This document shows, piece after piece, positions 24,396-32,461 of a stretch of DNA of 33,425 nt (its first letter is position 1; each line of letters starts with the position of its first letter). The notes beneath the pieces were generated by a model, which had not been told where the DNA came from, did not search any database, and worked only from the letters and a program-made list of their open reading frames with translations. A program made the position numbers and the translations under genes. The DNA is from UBA1124 sp963933095 (GTDB lineage: Bacteria; Pseudomonadota; Gammaproteobacteria; Pseudomonadales; Cellvibrionaceae). The DNA lies in NCBI GenBank assembly GCA_963933095.1, contig CAWVSV010000017.1:1-33425 (forward strand), in the 5' to 3' direction.

Positions 24396-27029
24396 ATGCG
24401 CATCGACCGATTTACCACTCAATTACAGGCTGCATTAGCCGAGGCCCAATCTCTGGCAGTGGGGCGTGATCACTCTCAGCTTGAGCCCAGCCATATATTG
24501 CTGGCGTTAATTGACCAGCCAGGTGGAACAGTGCGAGCGTTGCTGGTGAAGGCTGGTTTCGATGCTAATGGCCTGCGCAGTGAACTGAGTAATAGCCTCG
24601 AAGATTTAGCGGCGGTTAGCAATCCAACTGGCGATGTGAAAATGTCCCAGGAGACGAGTCGCCTGTTAAATTTGGCTGACCGCCACGCTCACAAGGCCGG
24701 CGATAAGTTTGTATCCTCTGATTCAGTGTTGTTAGCGGCTATCGATGAATCTAAAGGCTGTGTCGGTAAGCTGCTAAATCAGTTCGGTAATTCACAGCGC
24801 TTACAGCAGGCGGTCGATAAGATTCGTGGCGGTGAAATCATTGATAACGCCGATGCCGAGAGTGCTCGTCAGGCTCTAGATAAATATACCGTCGACCTCA
24901 CCGCACGAGCCAAGGCCGGCAAGCTCGATCCTGTTATCGGTCGCGACGATGAAATTCGGCGTGCCATTCAGGTATTACAGCGTCGCACCAAAAATAACCC
25001 GGTTTTAATTGGTGAGCCTGGCGTAGGTAAAACCGCTATTGTCGAAGGTTTAGCGCAGCGTATTGTCAATGGTGAGGTGCCAGAGGGGTTAAAACGTCGC
25101 CGCTTGTTATCTCTCGATCTAGGTTCTTTGTTGGCGGGAGCAAAATTTCGCGGAGAGTTTGAAGAGCGGCTTAAATCGGTACTCAATGAATTGGGTAAAG
25201 AAGACGGGCAGGTCATCCTGTTTATCGATGAACTGCATACTATGGTGGGCGCCGGCAATGCCGAGGGTGCGATGGATGCCGGCAATATGCTGAAACCGGC
25301 CTTGGCGCGCGGTGAGTTGCATTGCATGGGGGCCACTACATTAGACGAATATCGCAAGTACATCGAAAAAGATGCCGCCCTTGAGCGCCGTTTTCAAAAA
25401 GTGTTGGTGGAAGAACCCAGCGAAGAAGACGCCATCGCGATATTGCGCGGACTGAAAGAGCGCTACGAATTACATCACGGTGTCGATATTACCGACTCGG
25501 CCATTATTGCTGCCGTTAAACTGTCGCAACGGTATATTAGCGACCGTCAATTACCCGATAAAGCCATTGACCTAATCGATGAGGCGGCTAGTTGTATTCG
25601 TATGGAGATAGACTCTAAACCTGAATCCATGGACAAGTTAGAGCGCCGTTTGATTCAATTGAAAATTGAGCGCGAGGCGGTGAAGAAAGACACTGATAAT
25701 GCTAGCCGCAAGCGGTTGCAGAAAATTAATGAAAATATCACCAAAGTCGACCGCGCTTTTTTGGCTCTGGATAAAGTTTGGCGCGCTGAAAAAGCCATTC
25801 TGCAAGGCTCGCAAGACATTAAGAGTAGCTTGGAACAAGCGCGGATCGATTTTAGTGCCGCCAGCCGAGTGGGTGATTTGAGTCGTATGTCGGAGCTGCA
25901 GTACGGCGTTATTCCCGAGTTCGAAAAGCAGCTAGATGCGGCCTCGCAAGCCCAAGTGATTAAAATGACGCTGCTGCGCAGTAAAGTCACAGAGGAAGAA
26001 ATTGCCGAGGCAGTGTCCAATTGGACCGGTATTCCGGTGGCTAGAATGCTCGAAGGTGAGCGTGAGAAATTACTTGAAATGGAACAGGTGCTGCACCGTC
26101 GTGTGCTTGGCCAGGGCGAGGCGGTGGTTGCGGTCTCTAATGCGGTGCGCCGTGCACGCGCCGGCTTGTCAGACCCCAATCGTCCCAACGGTTCATTTTT
26201 GTTTTTGGGGCCAACAGGGGTTGGTAAAACGGAACTTTGTAAAACTTTGGCCGAGTTCTTATTTGATACCCCCGGTGCGCTGGTTCGCATCGATATGTCT
26301 GAATTTATGGAAAGGCACTCTGTGGCTCGCTTGGTGGGTGCGCCCCCAGGGTACGTTGGTTATGAAGAAGGTGGCTATTTAACCGAAGCCGTACGACGCA
26401 AACCCTACTCGGTGTTACTGTTGGATGAGGTTGAAAAGGCGCACCCCGATGTATTCAACATTCTGTTACAAGTGCTAGAAGATGGTCGTCTAACCGATGG
26501 TCAGGGGCGCACTGTTGATTTTCGCAATACCGTGGTGGTCATGACGTCGAATCTGGGCTCCGATCGCATTCAAGACATTACCCAAGATAAGTCCTTTGAT
26601 GCTGTTAGTTTTGATGGAGTTGAAGTCGACACGCTACAAAATGAGCACCGCTATGCCGCTATTAAAGAGGCTGTAATGGAAGTCGTTGGAGCTCATTTCC
26701 GTCCTGAATTTATTAATCGCATCGATGAATCCGTAGTCTTTCATCCGCTGGGTCGCGAGCAGATACGAGGTATTGCCGATATTCAACTGGAGCTATTGCG
26801 CAAGCGATTAGCCGACAGAGACTTGGGCTTACAGCTGAGTTGTGCCGTACTGGATAAGGTCGCCGATGCCGGTTTTGATCCCGTCTACGGTGCCCGCCCG
26901 CTGAAACGTGCGATTCAGCAGTTAATTGAAAACCCCTTGGCGCAGGAAGTGTTAGCGGGGAAATTTAAGCCAGGAGATACAATACATACTCGGCTAGATA
27001 ACGATGAAATTATTTTTAGTCGCACCTAA
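24396..27029 (+). CDS. clpB: ATP-dependent protein disaggregase ClpB
   Basis: From ATG 24396 the protein has 877 residues. The Clp N-domain (about 1-145, starting MRIDRFTTQLQAAL) precedes AAA+ domain 1 with Walker A GEPGVGKT (206-213) and Walker B FIDELH. The middle coiled coil (about 405-520) identifies ClpB/Hsp104 rather than ClpA. AAA+ domain 2 follows, with GPTGVGKT (605-612) and pore loop GYVGYEEGG, then the C-terminal oligomerisation domain. It rescues aggregated proteins with DnaK. GAGG lies 6 bases upstream of this ATG, and MRIDRFT aligns with E. coli MRLDRLT, so the upstream TTG at 24384 is not used. A sigma32-type promoter precedes it. Confidence 0.98.
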   Translation: MRIDRFTTQLQAALAEAQSLAVGRDHSQLEPSHILLALIDQPGGTVRALLVKAGFDANGLRSELSNSLEDLAAVSNPTGDVKMSQETSRLLNLADRHAHKAGDKFVSSDSVLLAAIDESKGCVGKLLNQFGNSQRLQQAVDKIRGGEIIDNADAESARQALDKYTVDLTARAKAGKLDPVIGRDDEIRRAIQVLQRRTKNNPVLIGEPGVGKTAIVEGLAQRIVNGEVPEGLKRRRLLSLDLGSLLAGAKFRGEFEERLKSVLNELGKEDGQVILFIDELHTMVGAGNAEGAMDAGNMLKPALARGELHCMGATTLDEYRKYIEKDAALERRFQKVLVEEPSEEDAIAILRGLKERYELHHGVDITDSAIIAAVKLSQRYISDRQLPDKAIDLIDEAASCIRMEIDSKPESMDKLERRLIQLKIEREAVKKDTDNASRKRLQKINENITKVDRAFLALDKVWRAEKAILQGSQDIKSSLEQARIDFSAASRVGDLSRMSELQYGVIPEFEKQLDAASQAQVIKMTLLRSKVTEEEIAEAVSNWTGIPVARMLEGEREKLLEMEQVLHRRVLGQGEAVVAVSNAVRRARAGLSDPNRPNGSFLFLGPTGVGKTELCKTLAEFLFDTPGALVRIDMSEFMERHSVARLVGAPPGYVGYEEGGYLTEAVRRKPYSVLLLDEVEKAHPDVFNILLQVLEDGRLTDGQGRTVDFRNTVVVMTSNLGSDRIQDITQDKSFDAVSFDGVEVDTLQNEHRYAAIKEAVMEVVGAHFRPEFINRIDESVVFHPLGREQIRGIADIQLELLRKRLADRDLGLQLSCAVLDKVADAGFDPVYGARPLKRAIQQLIENPLAQEVLAGKFKPGDTIHTRLDNDEIIFSRT

Positions 27030-27092
27030 TCAACAATCGTTTTAGGGACATTATTGTCAAAGTGAGTGGCCAAATAAAGCAATAAAGGAATG

Positions 27093-27518
27093 TTAGCAGT
27101 TGTTTTTGACAACTTTGCTTGCTTCTTTTCTACGCTTGGCTATTTCATCTTGAGATAGGTACCTGAACTCGCCATTGTCGCCCTTGATTTTAATGCGCGA
27201 AGATTTTCTGATGCTCTCAAGGTTGCCCTTGGCGGTCTTGCAGCGTGCAGAGTCTTTTAAAGCTTGCGATTTACCCGCTGACACCTTTGGCCCATCCTCT
27301 GTTTTTGCAGAGTTGTACGTGATGGGGGCACTATGGCCCGTTTGAGTGCTACCTTTAACGGTGGCGGTATTTTTAGGTGCTTTTTCGCTGTAGTGAGTCA
27401 CCCCCTTATCGTCGATCCATTTGTAGTAATCTTCGGCTAAAGCGACATTATTTATCAGTGTGAAAATCAACGCAACTAGAGGTAGCGGTGTTAAAATTGA
27501 ACAGATGAGCGCAGGCAT
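27093..27518 (-). CDS. DUF4124-domain secreted protein
   Basis: The 141-residue protein has a signal peptide (about 1-28, ending VALA before EDYYKW). The DUF4124 motif YYKWIDDKGVTHYSEKAP follows at once, and in this family often marks a small periplasmic or envelope protein of unknown function. The rest is lysine-rich and low in hydrophobic residues, with RYLSQDEIAKRRKEASKVV near the end and a terminal Cys141. It converges on clpB with 63 bases between. It may be a single-gene unit, transcribed away from the ilv genes. Confidence 0.8.
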   Translation of the reverse strand: MPALICSILTPLPLVALIFTLINNVALAEDYYKWIDDKGVTHYSEKAPKNTATVKGSTQTGHSAPITYNSAKTEDGPKVSAGKSQALKDSARCKTAKGNLESIRKSSRIKIKGDNGEFRYLSQDEIAKRRKEASKVVKNNC

Positions 27519-27961
27519 AACAGAATCTCTAAGCTGACAGCAACTAAATCATAACATATCCACTCTAGCTGCTGCGGTGACATGTCAAGGATATATATTG
27601 GCAAATACCGCCATAAATCCTCATGTAAGCGTTAAATATTGAGTTTCGGTGTTGACCACTGCACATAATTTCGCCAAAATTGAAGCTCGCTAGATGGCGT
27701 CTAGGTGCGGCCAACAACTCTTGGCAAATTTATTCCTAGCCGACGGGCCAACCGCTTGTCGAACCATCAAATTCAGGTGCGTCTACCGACGCAACCTGCC
27801 GGTCTGGCTCAGATCCGAGATCCGAGGTCATGAAGCCAGCAAGCACTGCATGTAAAGTGCGTGATGAGCTCTTACAAATCATAGTAAATATTAATTTAAT
27901 GATATTTGATGTATTCGCATCGAATATTTTATTGCCTTTTCTCGTTTTGAGGAGAACACAA
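27519..27961 (+). promoter_or_regulatory. Leader/regulatory region upstream of ilvI
   Basis: About 440 bases lie between the divergent DUF4124 gene and ilvI. A moderate sigma70 candidate is TTGACC (27652-27657), 17 bases, CAAAAT (27675-27680). A hairpin with stem TGCGTC/GACGCA and loop TACC lies at 27779-27794. A tandem GATCCGA-GATCCGA follows near 27810-27826. From ATG 27830 an open frame runs without a stop into ilvI, and its second half is very rich in Leu, Ile and Val codons. 27885-27935 is AT-rich, as expected for Lrp-type regulation of ilvIH in E. coli. No classical attenuator with a T-run is seen. Confidence 0.4.
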
Positions 27962-29698
27962 GTGGAAATGCTTTCTGGCGGCGATATGTTGCTGCGCGCC
28001 CTGCAAGATGAAGGGGTTGAGTTGATTTTTGGGTACCCTGGCGGTGCGGCACTGCACATTTACGATGCCATTTATAGACAGGATAAAGTGGAGCACATTT
28101 TGGTGCGCCACGAACAGGCTGCTACTCACGCCGCCGACGGCTACGCGCGCGCGACCGGTAAGGTGGGTACCGTGCTGGTAACTTCTGGCCCTGGTGCTAC
28201 CAATGCTATTACCGGTATTGCCACCGCTTTTATGGATTCAATTCCAATGGTGGTTATCTCTGGGCAGGTGCCATCAGACAAGATCGGTCAGGATGCTTTT
28301 CAGGAAACCGATATGATCGGTGTTTCGCGTCCCATCGTGAAACACAGTTTTCAGGTGCGTCATGCTAGCGAAATTCCAGACACCGTTAAAAAGGCTTACT
28401 ATATTGCCGCCAGTGGTCGTCCGGGTCCTGTTGTAATCGACATTCCTAAGGACATAGTAAATCCTGCGGATACCTTTGAATACTCCTACCCTGATACCAT
28501 AAAAATGCGCTCTTATACCCCGGCGTCTCGTGGTCATTCAGGTCAGATAAAAAAAGCAGTGCAGATGTTGTTGGATGCTAAGCGCCCGGTTATCTATTCT
28601 GGTGGCGGTGTTATTCAAGGTAACTCTTCAGAGTTATTAGTTGATCTTACGCATAAACTCAATTTCCCTATTACTAGCACTCTAATGGGGTTGGGTGCTT
28701 ATCCTGCTTCGGATAAACAGTTTTTGGGTATGCTTGGTATGCACGGTACCTTTGAGGCCAATACCGCCATGCATCATTCCGATGTGATCTTGGCAATCGG
28801 TGCACGCTTCGATGACCGCGTAACGAACACTATCGAGAAATTCTGCCCGACAGCAAAAATTATTCACATCGACATTGATCCCGCGTCTATTTCCAAGACT
28901 GTTACTGCCGATGTACCTATTGTTGGTGCGGTCGATTTGGTTTTGACTGAGATGTTGGCGGTATTAAAAGAGGCAAATTCTAGTCCTGACGAGTCAGCAA
29001 TTGGCGAATGGTGGCAGCAGATTGATGAGTGGCGTGAGCGTCATGGTATTTATACTCAGTCGCGCTATAAAACTGACGGCGATAAGATTATGCCGCAGGA
29101 CGTCATTAAAGTACTTCACGAAGTCACTGGTGGTGACGCCTATGTGTCATCGGATGTTGGGCAGCACCAAATGTTTGCTGCTCAGTACTATGGTTTTGAT
29201 AAGCCGCGCCGTTGGATTAACTCAGGTGGTCTGGGCACCATGGGCTTTGGTTTGCCGGCAGCTATGGGTGCTCAATATGCCGACCGCGATGCCGTGTCGG
29301 TTTGTGTGACGGGTGAAGGCTCAATCCAAATGTGTATTCAGGAATTATCTACCTGCCTGCAGTACAATCTACCGATTAAAATTATCTGCCTGAACAATCA
29401 AGCCCTAGGTATGGTTAGGCAATGGCAGACTATGTTCTATGAAGGTCGTTACGCCTCCTCTTTATATGAAGATTCGCTGCCGGATTTCGTTAAACTGGCC
29501 GAAGCCTATGGTCATGTGGGTATACGTGTGACTAAGCCCGAAGATCTGAAGGCCAAAATGGAAGAGTGTTTTGCTCTGAAGGATCGCGTTGTGTTTATGG
29601 ATATTATGGTTGACCAGAGTGAGCATGTTTTTCCAATGCATGTAGCGCCAAACGGCTCAATGCGCGATATGTTGTTAAGCAAGACGGAGCGTACTTAA
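27962..29698 (+). CDS. ilvI: Acetolactate synthase large (catalytic) subunit
   Basis: From GTG 27962 the protein has 578 residues (E. coli IlvI 574). MEMLSGGDMLLRALQDEGVE aligns with the E. coli start, and GAGGAG lies 7 bases upstream, so the open frame reaching back to 27830 is not taken as coding. The enzyme condenses two pyruvates, or pyruvate and 2-oxobutyrate, using ThDP, Mg and FAD. The ThDP-activating Glu is Glu51 in RHEQAATHAADGYAR. The metal motif is GEGSIQM with Glu452 where E. coli has GDGS. The central FAD region includes LMGLGAYP and GARFDDRVT. The end LLSKTERT is typical. ilvH follows after one base. Confidence 0.96.
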   Translation: MEMLSGGDMLLRALQDEGVELIFGYPGGAALHIYDAIYRQDKVEHILVRHEQAATHAADGYARATGKVGTVLVTSGPGATNAITGIATAFMDSIPMVVISGQVPSDKIGQDAFQETDMIGVSRPIVKHSFQVRHASEIPDTVKKAYYIAASGRPGPVVIDIPKDIVNPADTFEYSYPDTIKMRSYTPASRGHSGQIKKAVQMLLDAKRPVIYSGGGVIQGNSSELLVDLTHKLNFPITSTLMGLGAYPASDKQFLGMLGMHGTFEANTAMHHSDVILAIGARFDDRVTNTIEKFCPTAKIIHIDIDPASISKTVTADVPIVGAVDLVLTEMLAVLKEANSSPDESAIGEWWQQIDEWRERHGIYTQSRYKTDGDKIMPQDVIKVLHEVTGGDAYVSSDVGQHQMFAAQYYGFDKPRRWINSGGLGTMGFGLPAAMGAQYADRDAVSVCVTGEGSIQMCIQELSTCLQYNLPIKIICLNNQALGMVRQWQTMFYEGRYASSLYEDSLPDFVKLAEAYGHVGIRVTKPEDLKAKMEECFALKDRVVFMDIMVDQSEHVFPMHVAPNGSMRDMLLSKTERT

Positions 29699-29699
29699 T

Positions 29700-30191
29700 A
29701 TGAGACGCATTATTTCTGTTCTTATGGAAAATACGCCGGGTGCATTGTCTCGAGTTGTCGGTTTGTTTTCTCAGCGTGGTTATAATATTGAGACGCTGAC
29801 GGTGGCGCCCACTGAAGATGAGAGCTTGTCGCGTCTGACTGTGACGACTCACGGTGATGATCATGTGATTGAGCAGATCACTAAAAACCTTAATAAACTC
29901 ATTGATGTGGTTAAATTGGTCGATCTGACCGAAGGTCCCCATATTGAGCGCGAATTGATGATGATTAAGGTCAAGGCGACCGGTGCGCAGCGCGCTGAAA
30001 TTAAACGTTGTGTCGATATCTTTCGCGGTCAAATTGTCGATGTTAGCAGCACTATCTATACCATTCAGTTGGTGGGAACTAGCGACAAGCTTGATGCCTT
30101 TAGTCAGGCCGTGGGCGATGCGGCTATTCTTGAGGTGGTGCGCTCCGGTGTTTCTGGTATTGCTCGCGGCGAGAAAGTGCTGAGTATTTAA
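29700..30191 (+). CDS. ilvH: Acetolactate synthase small (regulatory) subunit
   Basis: The 163-residue protein has the N-terminal ACT domain (MRRIISVLMENTPGALSRVVGLFSQRGYNIETLTVA) that binds valine for feedback inhibition. A C-terminal ferredoxin-like domain follows (IERELMMIKVKATGAQRAEI and later AVGDAAILEVVRSGVSGIARGEK). Length matches E. coli IlvH (163). It activates IlvI and gives it valine sensitivity. It begins one base after the ilvI stop, so the two are co-transcribed and probably translationally coupled. A terminator follows 24 bases after the stop. Confidence 0.97.
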   Translation: MRRIISVLMENTPGALSRVVGLFSQRGYNIETLTVAPTEDESLSRLTVTTHGDDHVIEQITKNLNKLIDVVKLVDLTEGPHIERELMMIKVKATGAQRAEIKRCVDIFRGQIVDVSSTIYTIQLVGTSDKLDAFSQAVGDAAILEVVRSGVSGIARGEKVLSI

Positions 30192-30215
30192 GGCTGCAGT
30201 GATTTTCTGGCTGAC

Positions 30216-30255
30216 AAAACCTCGCCTTCTTGTAAAAGAGGATGCGGGGTTTTTT
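30216..30255 (+). terminator. Rho-independent terminator after ilvH
   Basis: AAAACCTCGC (30216-30225) pairs with GCGGGGTTTT (30244-30253) with one G-T wobble. CTTCTT then pairs with AAGAGG inside, around the loop GTAA. A run of six T closes it. It separates ilvIH from the convergent ilvY. Confidence 0.85.
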
Positions 30256-30273
30256 CGTTTAAGCTTGTTGCGT

Positions 30274-31143
30274 TTAGAGTTGAGACCAGAATGCCTTGAT
30301 TATTGGGCTTTTTAGTCGTTTTTTTAGGGTGCAAAACCCAACATCGTAGCTGGGCAGTTTGGGGGTGTTATTCATAATCGACACTTTATCTTTTAAGGGA
30401 CTGTTATCGAGAACGATTTTGGGAACAACGCCTATACCAAAGCCCAGGCTCACCATGCTCACGATTGCTTCATGGCCTGCCACTTGGGCATAGACGTTGG
30501 GGGTGGTGTCGATATCGTTAAACCACTGATTCAGGTGGTCGCGAATAGGCCCTTCTTCGGACAAAATCATTGGGATTTCAGCCCACTCTTTACTAGCGGC
30601 GCTGCAAGGTTGCTGAGTAATATCAGACAAAGAACTAATAAAAACTAGTGGTGACACTGTAATACGTCGAAATGCTAAGCTTTGTGGCAGCTTTTCAGGC
30701 CGGGCGGCAATGGTTATGTCCTCTTTACCGGCTAATACACGGGCAATCCCAGGGGCTGGGTCTCCGGTGTGTAAAACGATTTCAATACTTGGGTGTTCAC
30801 GTCTAAATAGGCTGAGTATGTCGTGTAAAAAACTGTAGCTGGCGGTGACAGAGCAATAAATACTGATTTCTCCCTGTAGTTCATGCGCCCCTTCTAACAG
30901 TGATTCACGAAAGCTGTCCCATTGTTGTAATAAATCGCGTGCATAGCTCTGCAGTAATTGCCCTTGGTGGGTTAACCTGACGCTCCTGTTGTCGCGCTCG
31001 AGTAATTGCACACCCAGCGATTCTTCCAGTTGCTTGATGCTGCGACTCAATGCCGATGGGCTTATGTGGCAGAGTTCGCTGGTACGGCCAAAATGAAGGT
31101 TGTCCGAAAGTTGTAAAAAAAAGTGTAGTGAGCGCGTGTCCAT
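30274..31143 (-). CDS. ilvY: LysR-family activator IlvY
   Basis: From ATG 31143 the protein has 289 residues. MDTRSLHFFLQLSDNLHFGRTSELCHISPSALSRSIKQLEESLG is the winged helix-turn-helix of LysR regulators and aligns with the start of E. coli IlvY. The effector-binding domain covers about 90-289 (DITIAARPEKLPQSLAFR, MVSLGFGIGVVPKIVLD). In E. coli IlvY activates ilvC in response to acetolactate or acetohydroxybutyrate and represses itself. Its divergent position next to ilvC is the conserved arrangement. The frame is open back to 31227, but those 28 residues lack homology. GGA lies 10 bases upstream of the chosen ATG. Confidence 0.93.
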   Translation of the reverse strand: MDTRSLHFFLQLSDNLHFGRTSELCHISPSALSRSIKQLEESLGVQLLERDNRSVRLTHQGQLLQSYARDLLQQWDSFRESLLEGAHELQGEISIYCSVTASYSFLHDILSLFRREHPSIEIVLHTGDPAPGIARVLAGKEDITIAARPEKLPQSLAFRRITVSPLVFISSLSDITQQPCSAASKEWAEIPMILSEEGPIRDHLNQWFNDIDTTPNVYAQVAGHEAIVSMVSLGFGIGVVPKIVLDNSPLKDKVSIMNNTPKLPSYDVGFCTLKKRLKSPIIKAFWSQL

Positions 31144-31178
31144 AACTCTATCCGTCATTGCTGTAATCGAAATGATGC

Positions 31179-31204
31179 GTTGCAAATATATCATTTTACG
31201 CAAC
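31179..31204. promoter_or_regulatory. Candidate IlvY operator between ilvY and ilvC
   Basis: GTTGC (31179-31183) and GCAAC (31200-31204) form an inverted repeat with a 16-base AT-rich centre. This is the size and AT-rich form of LysR-regulator sites. It lies between the two divergent genes, 35 bases upstream of the ilvY start and just ahead of the ilvC promoter candidate, where an activator is expected. Confidence 0.45.
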
Positions 31205-31205
31205 A

Positions 31206-31235
31206 TTGAGTTACCCGTAGAATACACCAGATAAA
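31206..31235 (+). promoter_or_regulatory. Candidate ilvC promoter
   Basis: TTGAGT (31206-31211), 18 bases, then GATAAA (31230-31235) makes a modest sigma70 pair. Its -35 abuts the candidate IlvY operator, fitting an activator-dependent promoter. The leader would be about 50 bases. Confidence 0.35.
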
Positions 31236-31291
31236 TATTCTTATGCGGTCGGTATTTATTGGCTGTATCAATAACTAAAGCGGAGATTGCT

Positions 31292-32308
31292 ATGCAAGTT
31301 TCTTACGATAAAGATTGCGACCTATCCATCATTCAGGGCAAGAAAGTGGCCATTATTGGCTACGGTTCACAGGGTCACGCCCATGCCTGTAACCTGAACG
31401 ATTCTGGTGTTGATGTTACTGTTGGTCTTCGTGTAGGTTCTACCTCTGTTGCCAAAGCAGAAGCGCACGGTTTAAAAGTTAGTGATGTTGCTTCGGCTGT
31501 AGCTCAGGCTGACGTGGTAATGATTCTGACTCCGGACGAGTTTCAGTCGCAGTTGTACAATAATGAGATCGAGCCAAACTTGAAGCAGGGTGCAACCTTG
31601 GCTTTTGCCCATGGTTTTGCGATTCACTACAATCAGGTTGTGCCGCGCGCTGACCTAGATGTCATTATGATTGCTCCAAAAGCGCCGGGTCACACCGTTC
31701 GCTCTGAATTTGTTCGTGGCGGCGGTGTTCCAGACCTTATTGCTATCTATCAGGATGCATCAGGTACTGCTACAGAAGTTGCTCTGTCATATGCATCAGG
31801 CGTTGGTGGTGGTCGTACTGCTATCATCGAGACTACTTTTAAGGACGAAACTGAAACCGATTTATTCGGTGAGCAGGCAGTTCTTTGTGGTGGCGCGGTT
31901 GAGTTGGTCAAGATGGGCTTCGAAGTTCTAACTGAAGCAGGTTATGCTCCAGAGATGGCTTACTTTGAGTGCTTGCATGAGCTCAAGCTTATTGTTGACT
32001 TGATGTTCGAAGGCGGTATCGCCAACATGAACTACTCAATTTCTAACAATGCTGAATACGGTGAGTATGTTACTGGTCCAGAAGTTATTAACGAGCAGTC
32101 CCGTGAAGCTATGCGTAACGCACTGAAGCGTATTCAGGATGGTGAGTACGCCAAGATGTTTATTACCGAGGGTATGACTAACTATCCTTCAATGACTGCG
32201 TATCGTCGTAACAATGCTAACCATCCCATTGAGAAGACTGGTGAGCAGCTGCGCGCCATGATGCCTTGGATTGCGGCTAACAAAATCGTTGACCAAGAAA
32301 AGAACTAA
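31292..32308 (+). CDS. ilvC: Ketol-acid reductoisomerase IlvC (class I)
   Basis: From ATG 31292 the protein has 338 residues, the class I length. The start MQVSYDKDCDLSIIQGKKVA matches Pseudomonas IlvC, and GGAGA is 5 bases upstream; the frame open to 31259 adds 11 residues without homology. The NADPH-binding motif GYGSQGHAHA is at 23-32. The knotted helical C-terminal domain has the metal and substrate residues of DETETDLFGEQAVLCGG and ECLHELKLIVDLM. It converts acetolactate to dihydroxyisovalerate (valine) and the homologous step for isoleucine. A terminator follows about 70 bases later. Confidence 0.98.
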   Translation: MQVSYDKDCDLSIIQGKKVAIIGYGSQGHAHACNLNDSGVDVTVGLRVGSTSVAKAEAHGLKVSDVASAVAQADVVMILTPDEFQSQLYNNEIEPNLKQGATLAFAHGFAIHYNQVVPRADLDVIMIAPKAPGHTVRSEFVRGGGVPDLIAIYQDASGTATEVALSYASGVGGGRTAIIETTFKDETETDLFGEQAVLCGGAVELVKMGFEVLTEAGYAPEMAYFECLHELKLIVDLMFEGGIANMNYSISNNAEYGEYVTGPEVINEQSREAMRNALKRIQDGEYAKMFITEGMTNYPSMTAYRRNNANHPIEKTGEQLRAMMPWIAANKIVDQEKN

Positions 32309-32336
32309 TATATACAGGGTGTATGGTACGACCTGG

Positions 32337-32375
32337 GCGCAGGGATGCGCATGAATGGCCACTATTTTAAATAGT
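32337..32375. other. Two short stem-loops between ilvC and its terminator
   Basis: GCGC-AGGGAT-GCGC (32337-32350) and ACTATTT-T-AAATAGT (32361-32375) are perfect small inverted repeats. Neither has a T-run. They precede the ilvC terminator and could be mRNA 3'-end structure. The AGGGAT loop between GCGC arms resembles short intergenic palindromes seen in related bacteria, which is only an impression. Confidence 0.4.
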
Positions 32376-32381
32376 AGTAAG

Positions 32382-32412
32382 AAAAAACGCGGCTTCGGTC
32401 GCGTTTTTTTTT
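32382..32412 (+). terminator. Rho-independent terminator after ilvC
   Basis: Six A then CGCGGC (32382-32393), a TTCG tetraloop, and GTCGCG followed by nine T (32398-32412) make a 12-base-pair stem with one wobble. It is a textbook UUCG terminator. Confidence 0.93.
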
Positions 32413-32461
32413 GCTTGCAGTAAAATGGGTTAAATTGATTATTAGTTGTATTGGGATCCCT

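Noticed and set aside
27054..27112. Inverted repeat TTGTCAAA / TTTGACAA between clpB and the DUF4124 gene as a terminator
   Set aside because: The arms are only 8 bases, 43 bases apart, and one arm lies inside the DUF4124 coding sequence. There is no T-run.
27720..27830. GC-rich structured stretch upstream of ilvI as a tRNA or small RNA gene
   Set aside because: No cloverleaf, T-arm or anticodon arm can be formed, and no terminator follows. Only a short hairpin is visible.
27921..27945. AT-rich hairpin TATTCG-CAT-CGAATA followed by TTTT before ilvI as an attenuator
   Set aside because: The stem has only six pairs with little GC, and the T-run is short. The hairpin is too weak to terminate transcription.
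29312..29320. Glu instead of Asp in the ThDP metal motif of IlvI (GEGS) as a defect
   Set aside because: I recall the same GEGS form in Pseudomonas-type acetolactate synthases, and the rest of the site is intact. It looks like normal family variation.
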